DNA of 64,000 nucleotides from Dolomedes plantarius (taxonomy: Eukaryota; Arthropoda; Arachnida; Araneae; Dolomedidae), in the NCBI GenBank assembly GCA_907164885.2, contig OU015490.1, positions 231,516,953 to 231,580,952 on the forward strand, written 5' to 3'. This document shows positions 22,618 to 33,041 of the stretch, in pieces. The number at the start of each line of letters is the position of its first letter. Position 1 is the stretch's first letter. The notes below the pieces were generated by a model. The model searched no databases and was not told the DNA's origin. It worked only from the letters and a program-made list of their open reading frames with translations. Made by a program: the position numbers and the translations under genes.

Positions 22618-23480
22618 ATGTCTAAAATTTGGGATTTACCAACTACAGAACAAGAAGCAGTAGAATTCTTTCAATGATATGGAATCTTACCGTCATCCAA
22701 AAAATGCATTAATGGCCACGATATGGCGCTTTATTTAAAACACAGATTCAATGGCGTTGTAATATTAAGACTTGTCAGAAGCGAATATCCATTCGGAAAG
22801 ATACATGGTTAGAGAGTTCTACCATTTCATTTGTGACTGCACTAAGATCTATTTATAGCTGGCGCAGAGAATTGACTACTATTGAATGGGGCAAGGAAGA
22901 ATTAGAGTTAACAGTGACAAGACTGTTATCGATTGGAATAATTACTTAAGACAAGTTTGTACACACAGTCTTTTAACAAGGCCAAAGAAAAAGATCGGAG
23001 GGGCCAACCTCATTGTTGAAATTGATGAGAGCCTTTTCTCAAAGCGTAAAAACCATGCAGGGAAAATAACCCCAGATCAAAGGTGTTTGGAGGCATTTGC
23101 AAGGAGACCAGCGACTGTTTTATCGTAAAAGTTCCAGATAGGAAGACGATAACGCTTATGAAAGCGATAAAAGATAACATCGATAAAGGTTCTGCAATAT
23201 ACTCGGACTCATGGAAAGCTTATAAAACCAACGAATTAAGAGCTGCTAATTTCGAACATTTCAAAGTTAATCATAAGTATAACTTTGTAGATTAGGATAC
23301 CAGCGCACATACTCCAAACATTGGGTGATTGTGGGGTTCGGAACAAAAGACAACGTGGGACAGCGCGACACCACTTAGATGCATATAAAGCTGAATTCAT
23401 GTGGCGTCGTCTTCACAAAGAAGAGGACATATTTGTTTTCATTTTGCGTGCAATTGCAGATTTTATGCCGCCAACATGAT
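22618..23480 (+). pseudogene. Merlin (IS1595/ISXO2-like) transposase relic
   Basis: From ATG 22618 the pieces are IWDLPTTEQEAVEFFQ, a stop, then zinc-ribbon remnants (KKCINGHDMALYLKHRF), TVIDWNNYLRQVC, IVEIDESLFSKRKNH (first catalytic Asp), MFGGICKETSDCFIVKVPD in a shifted frame, IYSDSWKAYK (second Asp), HFKVNHKYNFVD, and finally HHLDAYKAEFMWRRLH and ILRAIADFMPP in a third frame. This is the full order of a Merlin transposase, a DDE enzyme related to bacterial IS1595. At least four stops or frameshifts kill it. Terminal repeats were not found. Confidence 0.85.
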
Positions 23481-23559
23481 TGGCGACCGAAGCGGACGGA
23501 AAGTTTGGCGGATTTGCGCCAACTTTTATAGTCGACTGGATTTTCCGTAAGTACCATTT

Positions 23560-23671
23560 TTTTTTAATTAAAGATTTAAAAAAAATAAATAATCGAATAG
23601 GACATAAAATTTCTTGAAACTGTCTGCGACTCCTAGAATATTATTCGCGACCCACGGTTTGGGCACCACTG
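23560..23671. mobile_element. hAT element right end (relic)
   Basis: Ends CGACCCACGGTTTGGGCACCACTG at 23648-23671, inverse of the common hAT end CAGTGGTGCCCAAACCGTGG. No left end or gene remains. Confidence 0.5.
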
Positions 23672-23721
23672 GCTCAGGGCATTTTCAAATGGAGCCAAAA
23701 TTACTTAACTTTCTTTTTTAA

Positions 23722-24315
23722 CCCTTCGGCGGGCGCGCCCGTGTACAAAAATTGCAACATTTTCGTAATTTCGAATGGTTTGTTTTTACATGTAAGGATT
23801 CAATGTTCTAATCAGTTTCTATTTATGGTTACACCCTTTCTAATGCAGGTCTGATTTTCTGACCCATGTATTCCTTTTCATTCATTTGTTAGTCGTGATT
23901 TTACCGTGATAAACCAGCGATTATACTAGATTACAATACGATAATTGCAGGAGTTGCTGTAGTCGATCAAATGTGCAGCTATTACAGGGTATCCCGCTTA
24001 TCACAAAGATGGACAATCTCATTGTTTTCAATTTTTTGGACATAATAGGAATCAATTCGCAAGTTGTCCTTAGATCAAACAAACCGGACAGTTTTGAAAT
24101 AAGGCGATTCTATCTGCATTCTTTGGCCTTTAATTATAAATATATATGTCACTATTATCAACATTTTTTATCTTGTCATAAAACGCAGAATCATTATTTT
24201 CAATTTCAAAAGAAGAAGTTTATTACAAAAGGAATAATCAAGGTTGAAAGAGACGTTGCACTTTATATCACGCTAGCCTGCCGGTGTTCCAAAAATTGGC
24301 ACGCCCGCTGAAGGG
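23722..24315 (+). mobile_element. piggyBac derivative, 594 bp, with transposase remnant
   Basis: Begins CCCTTCGGCGGGCGCGCC; the inverse of its right end is CCCTTCAGCGGGCGTGCC. TTAA flanks both sides (23718-23721 and 24316-24319), the piggyBac target. At 23930-24310 two frames together give the conserved core after the catalytic region: AGVAVVDQMCSYYRVSRLSQ, then FNFLDIIGINSQVVLRSN and EIRRFYLHSLAFNY. This matches GVD-VDQMC--YSVSR-T-RWP and LDIAGINA-V of piggyBac transposases. At least one frameshift is present and the first two thirds of the gene are gone. Confidence 0.85.
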
Positions 24316-24319
24316 TTAA

Positions 24320-24850
24320 ACATTTACTTAATTTTGTGCCTCTAACCTACAAATTTGCCTAATTTTTCTTGAATGTTGTAATGTATTTAATACTTCTTGG
24401 TTTTTATCACTCTTTTTTGGCTATTTGCGGTCTTTTAAAATTACTAGACCACATTCCTATTTTTTTTTGCGGTTTCGATCACCATTTTCGAAGTGTTGCC
24501 AGTTTTCTGAAAATAAAATCCTTCGGTTTGTAAAAGATTCCCATTTCAAACGACAGATAAAAGGAAGGAAATATAAAATGAACCTATTTTTGTCTAAACT
24601 TAATGAAGATTACACCACGAAACACATTTTTAAAATGGCTATAATTGTGGTCAGCTTTAGGTCAAGTTGTTATCACCTCTTGGCACGTTTTTAATTTTGG
24701 TGAATGCCAAAAAAGGTCAAAGTTAAAAAATTAACAAACGCTAGCCAGTGGGAACTGCAGCCTTAGTGTAATGACGAACATAAAATGATATATGATAGAA
24801 AATGTCTCTTTTTCCCATGTTCTGTTTTTCCCATGTAGGTGTTCATGCTT
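24320..24850. other. Unassigned AT-rich DNA
   Basis: No motif or element end recognised. A 90-codon open frame at 24425-24694 has no protein-like pattern. Confidence 0.4.
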
Positions 24851-24863
24851 AAATTACCCTACC

Positions 24864-25054
24864 TCTGAAGTAGTCAAAATAGTTTGGATCCTGTACAGAC
24901 GAAATTTTAGTGTATACCATGCCTAATTTTTCTATTAAGATCATTTCGTGAATAACACCAGTCTTTGAGTATTTAATATCAGGTCTTGACTGACCCGTTG
25001 CAATTCGACAATGGTCAAAACGAGACCGGCGAAGAGAAATCGATTTTGTTAACA
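24864..25054 (-). other. Possible host-gene exon
   Basis: On the minus strand TTCATTCTAG is followed at about 25054 by an open frame: LRRSRFDHCRIATGQSRPD, IKYSKTGVIHEMILIEKLGM, YTKISSVQDPNYFDYFR. It ends at about 24864 in CAGAG/GTAGGG, a usable donor. The composition is unlike the flanking AT-rich DNA, and I recognise no transposon motif. I cannot name the protein. No neighbouring exon with matching phase was found, so a lone exon in large introns, a pseudogene piece or chance all remain possible. Confidence 0.35.
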
Positions 25055-25055
25055 T

Positions 25056-25990
25056 CTAGAATGAAGTAATAGTTCTAAATTATTAAGTTCCTTTAAAGGT
25101 CAAAACTACCTGACGCCTGCAGAACTACGATCAGAGATGCTAGCTTTTTCTTTTTCTTTTTTAAGAGGAATAAAAAAAATACTCTTTTAACATGGTCACT
25201 GTACAATTGTAACTTAGCATGGTACATATTCACTAATTGTATACGGTCACTATTTTGTAGAGTCAAATGTTTTTTTAGCTCGAAGGACCTTTGTTCTGTT
25301 GAGTGAAAGATGAAGTACACCAGAAATGTTCACAGCACGAAAGTTCTATAAAAAAAATGAAGATTTGTCTATCGTATAAGATGTAGAAATGACAGTTCGT
25401 CAAGGCAGGCCGGAACATTTAAGACGCAAGTCCGTCTCTTACGGAGAAAAGATCTTCCGACAACTGTAGCCGTAAATGGTTCTTCAAGAAAAATATTAGC
25501 GATGGTACATTACATGTGGAGAACCGGAAGATTTTGCTTAGTGGAAGTACAAGATTTGCTGAGGAAACAAACGTTGAAGATCATTGTGCCGCAGGATTGA
25601 ATTATTACAGGTTTTGATACTGCTCACAACTACTTTTTATAAAAATAAATACTGAGGAAGAAAACTTCTTCAAAAACGACTTGTTGGTAGAAATAACAAA
25701 AAGTTTATTTTTTTCTAGATAAAAATAAGTAATATATATCTTGACTACTGAATTATAACAGGAACCAATAACAGTAATGCTACATAATAGAAAAGAGCTT
25801 CAGGTCTACACGACCACTTATTAGAAGAGCATCAAAAATAAAATAATAGTATTGAAGGAATTTCTTTTTTTAAGTATATATACACAAATATCATATCAAT
25901 AGAATACACTCGTACTCACTATTCGACAATAAAAAAATACACCCCCCTCACCAAGCCACGGCCAAACAAAAAGGACCGAAAGCCCGGCTC
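25056..25990. other. Unassigned DNA
   Basis: No gene or element boundary recognised. Bases 25380-25620 are slightly more GC-rich but have stops in all frames I read. Confidence 0.4.
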
Positions 25991-26840
25991 AGGGTCTCTT
26001 AGAGCAAGTTTTTATCTACCCAGAAAAAGAATTCTGAATCTCTGCATCGCATCTCTTTTTTTTCAGCCCTGGACAACGCAAGGAGAGAAGGGTTGCCGTA
26101 CAACCAATCTCGCCAAGGCGTGCAGGAGGGAGAGGAGAAAGACAACCTTAACAGCGCCTCAACACATTGCCAACACCTTGTGTCCATAAAATAAAATACG
26201 CGAAGCATCGCCAAAACTGGATACCTTAAGTACCACATTCCTCTTGCCAGAAGAAAATGCCAGAAGAACCCTTTTAAGGAGTTTCATTGGCCGAGACTGC
26301 CTGAGCTTAACCAATCAGAGGAGCTGGTCAAGCAGCGCGAAGCCCAAACGCCTGTTCAGAGAAAAACTGTTTCCCATGCAAGAGAATCGTAATAAATTAC
26401 GTTCGCCGCAGGCGCGGAAAAGGGAAACTGGAGCCTTTAGCATAAACGGAGTTTAATAGCTTAAAAAGACCCATCAATGCTGTTAACAAAAACACGGAAA
26501 CAGGGAAGAAAAGACATCTTATTTCGTGGACACGAGGCTAGCAATTAGGGGACCTAGCTGACAAAGACTTAAAGAATATAGGACGGCAAATTGCACTGCC
26601 AGATGTTAGAAGATAGGCTATTCTCAATTACCGACCGAACGGACTTAAAGGTTACAGAGACCTCCCATGACTAAGAGCCTGGGAAAAAAATAAATTACTA
26701 TCAGATAAGGAAAGGAAACATAACTAGCAGATTTAAGATTAAAATTAAAGTTATAATTTAAAGTTTAAGAGAACTACACAAATTAAATTAAATTAATTAA
26801 AATAAAGGAACCTGTAACGAATTCCTCGTTACAGTCACTT
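25991..26840. other. GC-richer block, possible LTR or promoter
   Basis: Stands out from its AT-rich surroundings. It contains CATTGGCCGAG and ACCAATCAGAG (CCAAT boxes on opposite strands, 26284-26330) and ends with a near palindrome TGTAACGAATTCCTCGTTACA at 26814-26834. Such a motif resembles LTR edges like TGTTACGAATT at 38915. I could not find the partner edge or a duplication, so the call is open. Confidence 0.25.
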
Positions 26841-27234
26841 TGCTACCGCAGTATTTCGCTAACTTCAACATACTTATACATTCCGTCCGCACCTGTTATT
26901 TTAAGGATTAAATTTTGAAGATTTTTCACTAACTGTTATGTATTTATAGAAGTATCATTTAAAAAACAGCTAAAATGTTTTCAAAAGTTCTAATTGAGGC
27001 TTTTAAGTTTTCAGTTGCTCTCCTCATTGCAATGGTGGAAAAACATCTTAGTCTTGTAAATACTGACTTAATCTCTTTGAAAGATTTATTTGTAACTGCT
27101 TATATACTAGAATTAATGAAATTCTGATGTATTAAGCTCTTTCGCAAACTTTATTCAAACTCTAGTTCTTTCTTTATTTTCAAACGGTAAGATTTGGGGA
27201 TAAATGACTAGATAACTGTAGTACACCGAGAATA
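26841..27234. other. Unassigned AT-rich DNA
   Basis: Nothing recognised on either strand. Confidence 0.4.
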
Positions 27235-28129
27235 CAGTAATACCCCGAAGTTACGCGATAGGTGGCACTGACGAAAGATCGCGTAAGTCGGTATAAAATT
27301 TTGCATATAAAGACAAATAAATTTTGTCTAATTGGGATCAAGAAATTACAAAAACACCAGTTTAAAGGAAAAATATTGTATTAATGCCAAAATATTGTAT
27401 TAGGGCCATAGGACCGTAGGAAAATATTTCCTAGGCCTTGCCTTCTAATGCAGATATTTCTGGTTTTGACATCGGAGAGCGAGTGTTCGTCTATGTGTGA
27501 AAATAAAGTGGCTGATTGATCGGCTCCAGGATCCTTCAGATTACTTCATCCTGAAAGTGATGCAGCATCCAGTTCGATCAGTGCTTGGGTTGGTGAAGAC
27601 TTTGGCTGCCTGTAAGCTGGATTTCTCAATTTCTTCATAGCAGACTAATATTTTTTTACTCCCTGCTTTGTTGTGATCATGCGATTTTTATTAGAGTCTA
27701 TATACACTAAAATCTGTGACCCTTTCTCAATTGTGCTGAGGCCTTCTGTCAAGTTTAAAATTGTTATTAGGTTTTCTTGTAGAATTGCGTCTGAAGTGTC
27801 GTATTCGTCAGTGATTCTTTGGTCGCGCATCTCTACGAGATCATCGACTGTCAGCTCCGCAAGGTGAGAATCCAACAACTCGCTGACATCATCTCCATCA
27901 ACTTCCATATATCTAATTGCCTGACAGGATCGAAAACTTCTATTTTCACACTAGCAATATGATCCGTTTCACGCGTTGTTTCCGTCTCATTTTTAAAGAA
28001 ATATTGGACAAAGTTTTTTTTTCTAGACACCATTCTTTTGGGAAATTTCATTCCAAGACATAAAAAGGCGAAAAAGTGTAAAATCAAAAACCGCGTAACC
28101 CCGAGTTCGCGTAAGTCAGGATGTTACTT
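27235..28129 (-). mobile_element. Tigger/pogo deletion derivative
   Basis: Ends CAGTAATACCCCGAAGTTACGCGA and, inverse of the right end, AAGTAACATCCTGACTTACGCGA, match over about 23 bases. TA lies outside both (27233-27234 and 28130-28131). It encodes only the end of a pogo-type transposase. Bases 27403-27600 inside carry a block resembling repeat R (CCATAGGACCGTAGGAA, CCTAGGCCTTGCC, GTGATGCAGCATC), perhaps a nested insertion. Confidence 0.75.
27600..27908 (-). pseudogene. Tigger transposase C-terminal remnant
   Basis: Reads VDGDDVSELLDSHLAELTVD, DLVEMRDQ and NLTEGLSTIEKGSQILVYID. It matches the tail of Tigger/jerky-type transposases (the DDV-ELL-SH--ELT-DEL motif and a later SLIEKG helix), which follows the DDE core. 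The core and the CENPB-like DNA-binding domain are absent. After a stop at 27645 the same frame goes on briefly (SAMKKLRNPAYR). Non-functional. Confidence 0.75.
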
Positions 28130-28309
28130 TATTTAGAACTGAATGGAATTGTTAAACTAAGAAAAAGAACCACACAGGCCAAATAAAAAGTATATGACTT
28201 TTCTTTACCACGGTTTTTCTAGAGTATGCTTTTCAGATAACAAAATCCTGAAAAAGCTTATAGTTTTTCAAATACTTTTAAAAGCCTCACAAAGTATTTA
28301 TATATATAG

Positions 28310-28785
28310 TTCCGCTTTCCTGGGTTCGTTGGATTGAATAGAATTTCTTCAGAAACTGCACTGAAAATAAAATTTATTATTCTGTAAATTTTTCACACAA
28401 ATTCAAGCAGAGAACATGTAACAACTGTTCTGTATACAGCAGAAAACTCTAAAAACACAATTTAGGATACAAGAGTCTTCAATAAAATACACCTAATGCA
28501 CTTTCAGCACATTCAATTCTCAGTAGAAAAGAACACTGCGTCCGAATGCCAATGCCAGGCATATTTATAGACTTCCAAAGCGCCCTCTATCGGTTCGCCA
28601 GCTAGATATTACTAGAAGCTTCTAGAAAGGTCTAGACGGCAAGTTGGCGACTATTTGGCGCCATATGTGATGAAATATCGCCAAATTTGCCAACCAAAAT
28701 AAGTTATCAAATCCATCGCCAATTTGACGATAACTCTCATATTTGGCTAGATTACCATATACTCATAAAAATTCGTACCATTATA
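28310..28785 (-). mobile_element. Degraded solo LTR related to the one at 38915
   Basis: In minus orientation it shares GGCGAC and ATATCGCCAAATTTG with the LTR at 38915-39544. It has a promoter-like GTCTATAAATATGCC near 28563. Its edges resemble that LTR (inverse of CATAAAAATTCGTACCA; GGGTTCGTTGGATTGAATAG) but have decayed. No duplication could be read. Confidence 0.5.
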
Positions 28786-28789
28786 TAAA

Positions 28790-30190
28790 ACTTATTGTAA
28801 AGATCCAGTCAAAATTAACATTCCATACCCCGGTCATATTAAGCTCGAAAGTATTTTTAAAATCCAATAAGTACAGACTTTGATACCAAGTCAATACTCC
28901 TCAACAATTGGAATTTTTTTTCTACTTATTCAATACAACACTTTAAAAATATTTTCACTTTAAAACGTATTATGAGAATTGTGAGGATTTTCCAAAACAA
29001 TATATATTTACTGAAAAAAAAATATTGAATACTAAACTTTTATACCTTACCTAGCAATTTATGATAGTATAAGAAAAATAACTTTAAAGTCCCGATATTT
29101 TAACAATGCTGAATAAATGCATCAGTATATATGATTAATTTTATAACGAGAACTATACTGAATAAATTTTATTAAATAAATACTTTTCACACGATTTATT
29201 TTCGACCTTAATGTTGTTTAATCTCGTGCTCAGCTGTAAACATTTCACATAATAAAATCATGGAACCCCATTTTAAAAAAAAATGAAATATTATGACTCT
29301 CAAACAGGATATATGTATATAAACATTTTGGAATGTCTCTTAGCCCAAAAATGTGTTCTCATATCAAGATAAACACGCTAAATTTTTTTCTTCTGCATAA
29401 ACACACCGTACCTCTAAAAATTTAATAAAATATTTGTGGAGAGATTCTCGTTGAATAAATTGGCTGTGATATGAGTAATAACATTTCAGCGCACATTTTC
29501 CCTAATATTAAATCGCATTATGTAAACAACATTTAAAAATAGTATAAGAGAAATGCGTCTCTATATTCCAAAATAATGCCAAGTAGATCATTTACAATTA
29601 ATTTATTTATAACCCTGTTAATCTCCCTCTCCTTTTTATAATATATATGCCTATATATTATATTTATATGCATTAATATTTAGTAAAATCTTAAATAATG
29701 GATTTTACATGGGTTTAATGAATTGTATAATGAATATTATTCGTTACGAATCCTCGAATTTGCATGTTCCTCACGTGGTGCATTTGTTTGATAATGGAAC
29801 CCATTCCTGAACGTTTTTGAGCTGCTCAATTCAGCTGCCTGGTAAAATCGACATTATGGATTAACATATCGCAGTAGAAACTCTCTGTATTCACAATGTC
29901 TACAGAAGTTTATTGACAAACCTCTGGCAACTACATGGTAAGTCCAATATAACCCCTATGTTCGATCGTAAACGTGCGATTTCATAGTATTGTTTCAATA
30001 AATATTTCTAGGATGAAGAACATTCATGGTGGACCCTAGTATTCTCATGATATTCGTTTACTATAAATTTATGTGTGTGTTACCAAACTTTGCGTGGCTG
30101 CAAATGATATATTTGCTTTAATAAACGCCCTTTTTGTTAAAAGAGAGTGTCTAAATCGCTTTGAAATAATGTGGCCTGCCACATGATACC
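28790..30190. other. Unassigned AT-rich DNA
   Basis: About 1.4 kb with stops in all frames and no element ends that I recognise. A (TA)-rich patch lies near 29640-29670. Confidence 0.4.
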
Positions 30191-31970
30191 TGTTACAGCC
30201 GGTCTTCTGGACAGCTACCAAATGACGTACACCCGCGAGAGTCATGTGACTCCTGTCTAGCGATGAAATGAAATTCTTTTAACTTTTTTGTTGCATGGAA
30301 TATGTTCGCCCTGACAGAGGCCTGAATAAAATGTATTTTCGTAAAAGATTGTGTACAGCCTTAATACGATTGATCAAGCACATTTTTGGTCGGTGCGACC
30401 ACAGAGAACCCAATGGATATATTTAAATATATTGAAGTGAATTATAAACCTTTAGTTTCGTTTCTTTGTGATTCGATAAGAACACATACATAGAGTAATA
30501 GTTGATTCCAGTCAAGTGCTTCGACAAGAACACGAACTCTTCAGTTGCAGTTGTTAAATCAAACAAGGTAAGCTGAATGCCTTGTTAACAGTATTCAATT
30601 GACTATTTAATTATATGTGCTAGTGAGATTTACATACCAATCATTTAAGTAAATATGGCTGACGAAGATATCAAACGATTAAAGTAAGGACAAGCCAAAA
30701 CCAGAACGTCAGTAACTAAAATTATTAAAGATATCGAAAGTGCTGTGTCAGAATTGAAAGTAAAAGTAGATGAATTAGAAGAATTGTTAGAATATTTAAA
30801 TGTTAATTCTATCGAATTCAAAAAACTCGATTCTGAGTTAGAAAATATTTTAGATTTAAAAGATTTGGATAAAGAATTAAAATCTAATGTAGAAAATCAA
30901 GAGAAAATTACAACGTGGCGATTTAGAGCATCCAAGAAAATTTACGCGATAGGTCATTCTGATAATAGTTCTCAGATTTCTATCTTAAATAATTCCACGC
31001 CACAGCCTGATACAAAAGAATTGGGAACTGTTAATCTTCCAGATAATCTATTACCGTATTTTAGTTGTAAATTCGAAGAGTATAATTTATGTATTTCTCA
31101 GTTTTAAAACCTAATTGATGATAATAAAATATTGTCAGACACTCAGAAAATTGTACTATCTCCAGGCATGTTTGAAAGGTGATGCAAAAAATATCGAAAC
31201 AGTCGATGATACTTACAGTTCTCTTTTAAACGCCTTAGAAGATAGATGATAATAAGAGAGCAATTGTTGACAGCCATATAAACTGCATAATTAATTCTAA
31301 CAAAATAGTTCACGATTCTGTGAATCATATACGTAACTTTGTAGATTGTATTAATAAAAATTTGAGAGCATTGAAAGTTTTGAATTTTGATCGCAATAGC
31401 TTCGCTAATATTTTATTGGTTAATATAATAACTCAAAAACAGAATCGGGAAACCAGTATACGTATATTACAGCTAGATCCGTAATTCATAATTGTATTGC
31501 TTCAAAAATAAGCTTGTACAACAAATTATGGGAAATCTCCCTCAAGAGATAATTAAAGGCAGTGATGACAAGGTCAGAGTAGTAGTTGTAAAAACTCCTC
31601 ATGGAACTGTTAAAAGAGCAATTTCTAAGATATGTTTAATGCCAATGGAAAATAATCAGTAATAGATTTATTTTGTACGTGTGTCTAAAATCTGTACTGT
31701 ATTCATTATGTTCATTTGTTGTTTGTTGATAATATTATTTTGTTTGTTTCTTGAAATGTAACATTTCAACGTGGGACAGGATGCTACAGCCGGTCTTTTG
31801 GCAAGCTGCCAAATGACGTACACCCGCGAGAGTCACGTGACTCCTGTCTAGCGATGAAATGAAATTCTTTTGACGTTTTTATTGTATTGAATATGGTCGC
31901 CCTGACAAAGGCCTAAATAAAATGTAATTTTGTAAAAGATTGTGTACAGTCTATTAATAACGATTCATCA
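30191..31970 (+). mobile_element. Small BEL/Pao-derived LTR element, deleted
   Basis: Two direct repeats of about 186-189 bp (30191-30376 and 31782-31970) start TG(T/C)TACAGCCGGTCTT and end GATT(G/C)ATCA, at about 90% identity. Both contain CCTGAATAAAA/CCTAAATAAAA, a polyadenylation signal. The internal 1.4 kb has only a gag relic. TTTTTGGTCGGTGCGACC after the first LTR is a possible primer site, and CGTGGGACAGGA before the second a polypurine tract. Flanking duplication is not clear (CATGATACC against AAGACAATCC), so the outer edges may be off by a few bases. Confidence 0.75.
30657..31480 (+). pseudogene. BEL/Pao gag relic (DUF1759-like)
   Basis: Starts MADEDIKRLK, a stop, then TSVTKIIKDIESAVSELKV, a charged coiled-coil stretch and, near 31050, DNLLPYFSCKFEEYNLCISQ. 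Further on in shifted frames come LSDTQKIVLSP-like and VNHIRNFVDCINKNLRALK. This order matches the BEL/Pao Gag N-terminus (coiled coil then LPK-ELP-FSG---W--F---F and the DUF1759 helices), also seen in the intact BEL element at 43414. Multiple stops and frameshifts; no protease or RT follows. Confidence 0.75.
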
Positions 31971-32730
31971 AAGACAATCCCTAAGAATTCAGTTCCTCGT
32001 TGTTTGGGGCGAGTATCCACGTTATTTTGACTACATTATGGGATTTGCTTTTCCATTAACAAATAGTTCATTAAGCACAAGCTTAGGAATTCAGTGACAT
32101 TATGTGACATTCGCAAGGAAAGCAGAATTTGCTAGGAAAGGACTTTTCTTGCAGTGGAGTCACATTATTGTGCGCAAGATGTAATAAAACTACAAAATGC
32201 AGTATTTGCAGAAAAATTTCAAATGTGCTTTTCGGTTAGAACGATAGGAATTTTATATTTTCAAGGAGTGTAGAGCGGTAGACATATACCCATTAGTGTC
32301 AGAGGGTGACGATCTATATAAAATACACGTCTGACTTTTCACAAGCAATAATGAAGTATATTTTGTTTGAACGAAAAATAAAAGGCAAAATTAAAAAATA
32401 TGTAAGTGTACTAAACATTTTTTATACAAGTATACATAGAAATAAATTTTTAAAACCAAGTACACCTCCGAGCAATAAAATGCAAAGTATTGTCAATAAG
32501 AAGGAGGCACTATTTGATGTCTATTAAATACAGGGCAAATGCTCGAAAAAGGTGCCCGTCATTTCAGTAGTGCATACCGGGAACAACAATCGACCGATCG
32601 GATTTTACGTAGCAGCATATGGAACGTTAACTCTGGGAGATTTATTTTTCCATGTCATAGTGACTATGATTGCTCTGCGGGCATGCGCCAACGCTATAAC
32701 GTCGCGCTCCCTCTTGGGTTTTGACGTTGG
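31971..32730. other. Unassigned DNA
   Basis: Short open frames at 32306-32737 show no family pattern. The last part leads into a mariner relic. Confidence 0.35.
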
Positions 32731-32734
32731 ATTG

Positions 32735-32963
32735 TAATGGACGGCACAGTTTTTTGGCCACCAAGAAGCCCCGACCCCTCTTGAAGTTTTTCGATGGGGC
32801 TACCTGAAAATCCTTCTGTATGCTGAGAAGATATGGGACTACGCCATTTATCGTTCACTGCTGCAATAGCGACTGCTCCAGCTATGATTGAGTGCACCTG
32901 GATGGAGATTGACTACTGCCTAGATGTCTGCAAAGCGCCGAGGGTTGCTCATATCGAAACCTA
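32735..32963 (+). pseudogene. Mariner-family transposase C-terminal relic
   Basis: Reads VFWPPRSPDLTPLEVFRWGY then LKILLYAEK, and in another frame CTWMEIDYCLDVCKAPRVAH. These match the end of a large arthropod mariner-like group (WPPRSPDLTPLDFFLWGY, then W-EIDYRLDVCRAT-GAHIE). The aspartate normally in TPLD is glutamate here. Frameshifts and loss of the first three quarters make it dead. Confidence 0.7.
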
Positions 32964-33041
32964 CTAAATAATGTCCAAAACTTGATTCATTTCTGCAGCT
33001 TTTGGGGAAAAAATAAACACTATTATATGGTTCTTATAATA

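Noticed and set aside
32539..32737. Two overlapping 61-codon frames as a small host gene
   Set aside because: Overlapping frames with no motif, adjoining a mariner relic; likely chance.
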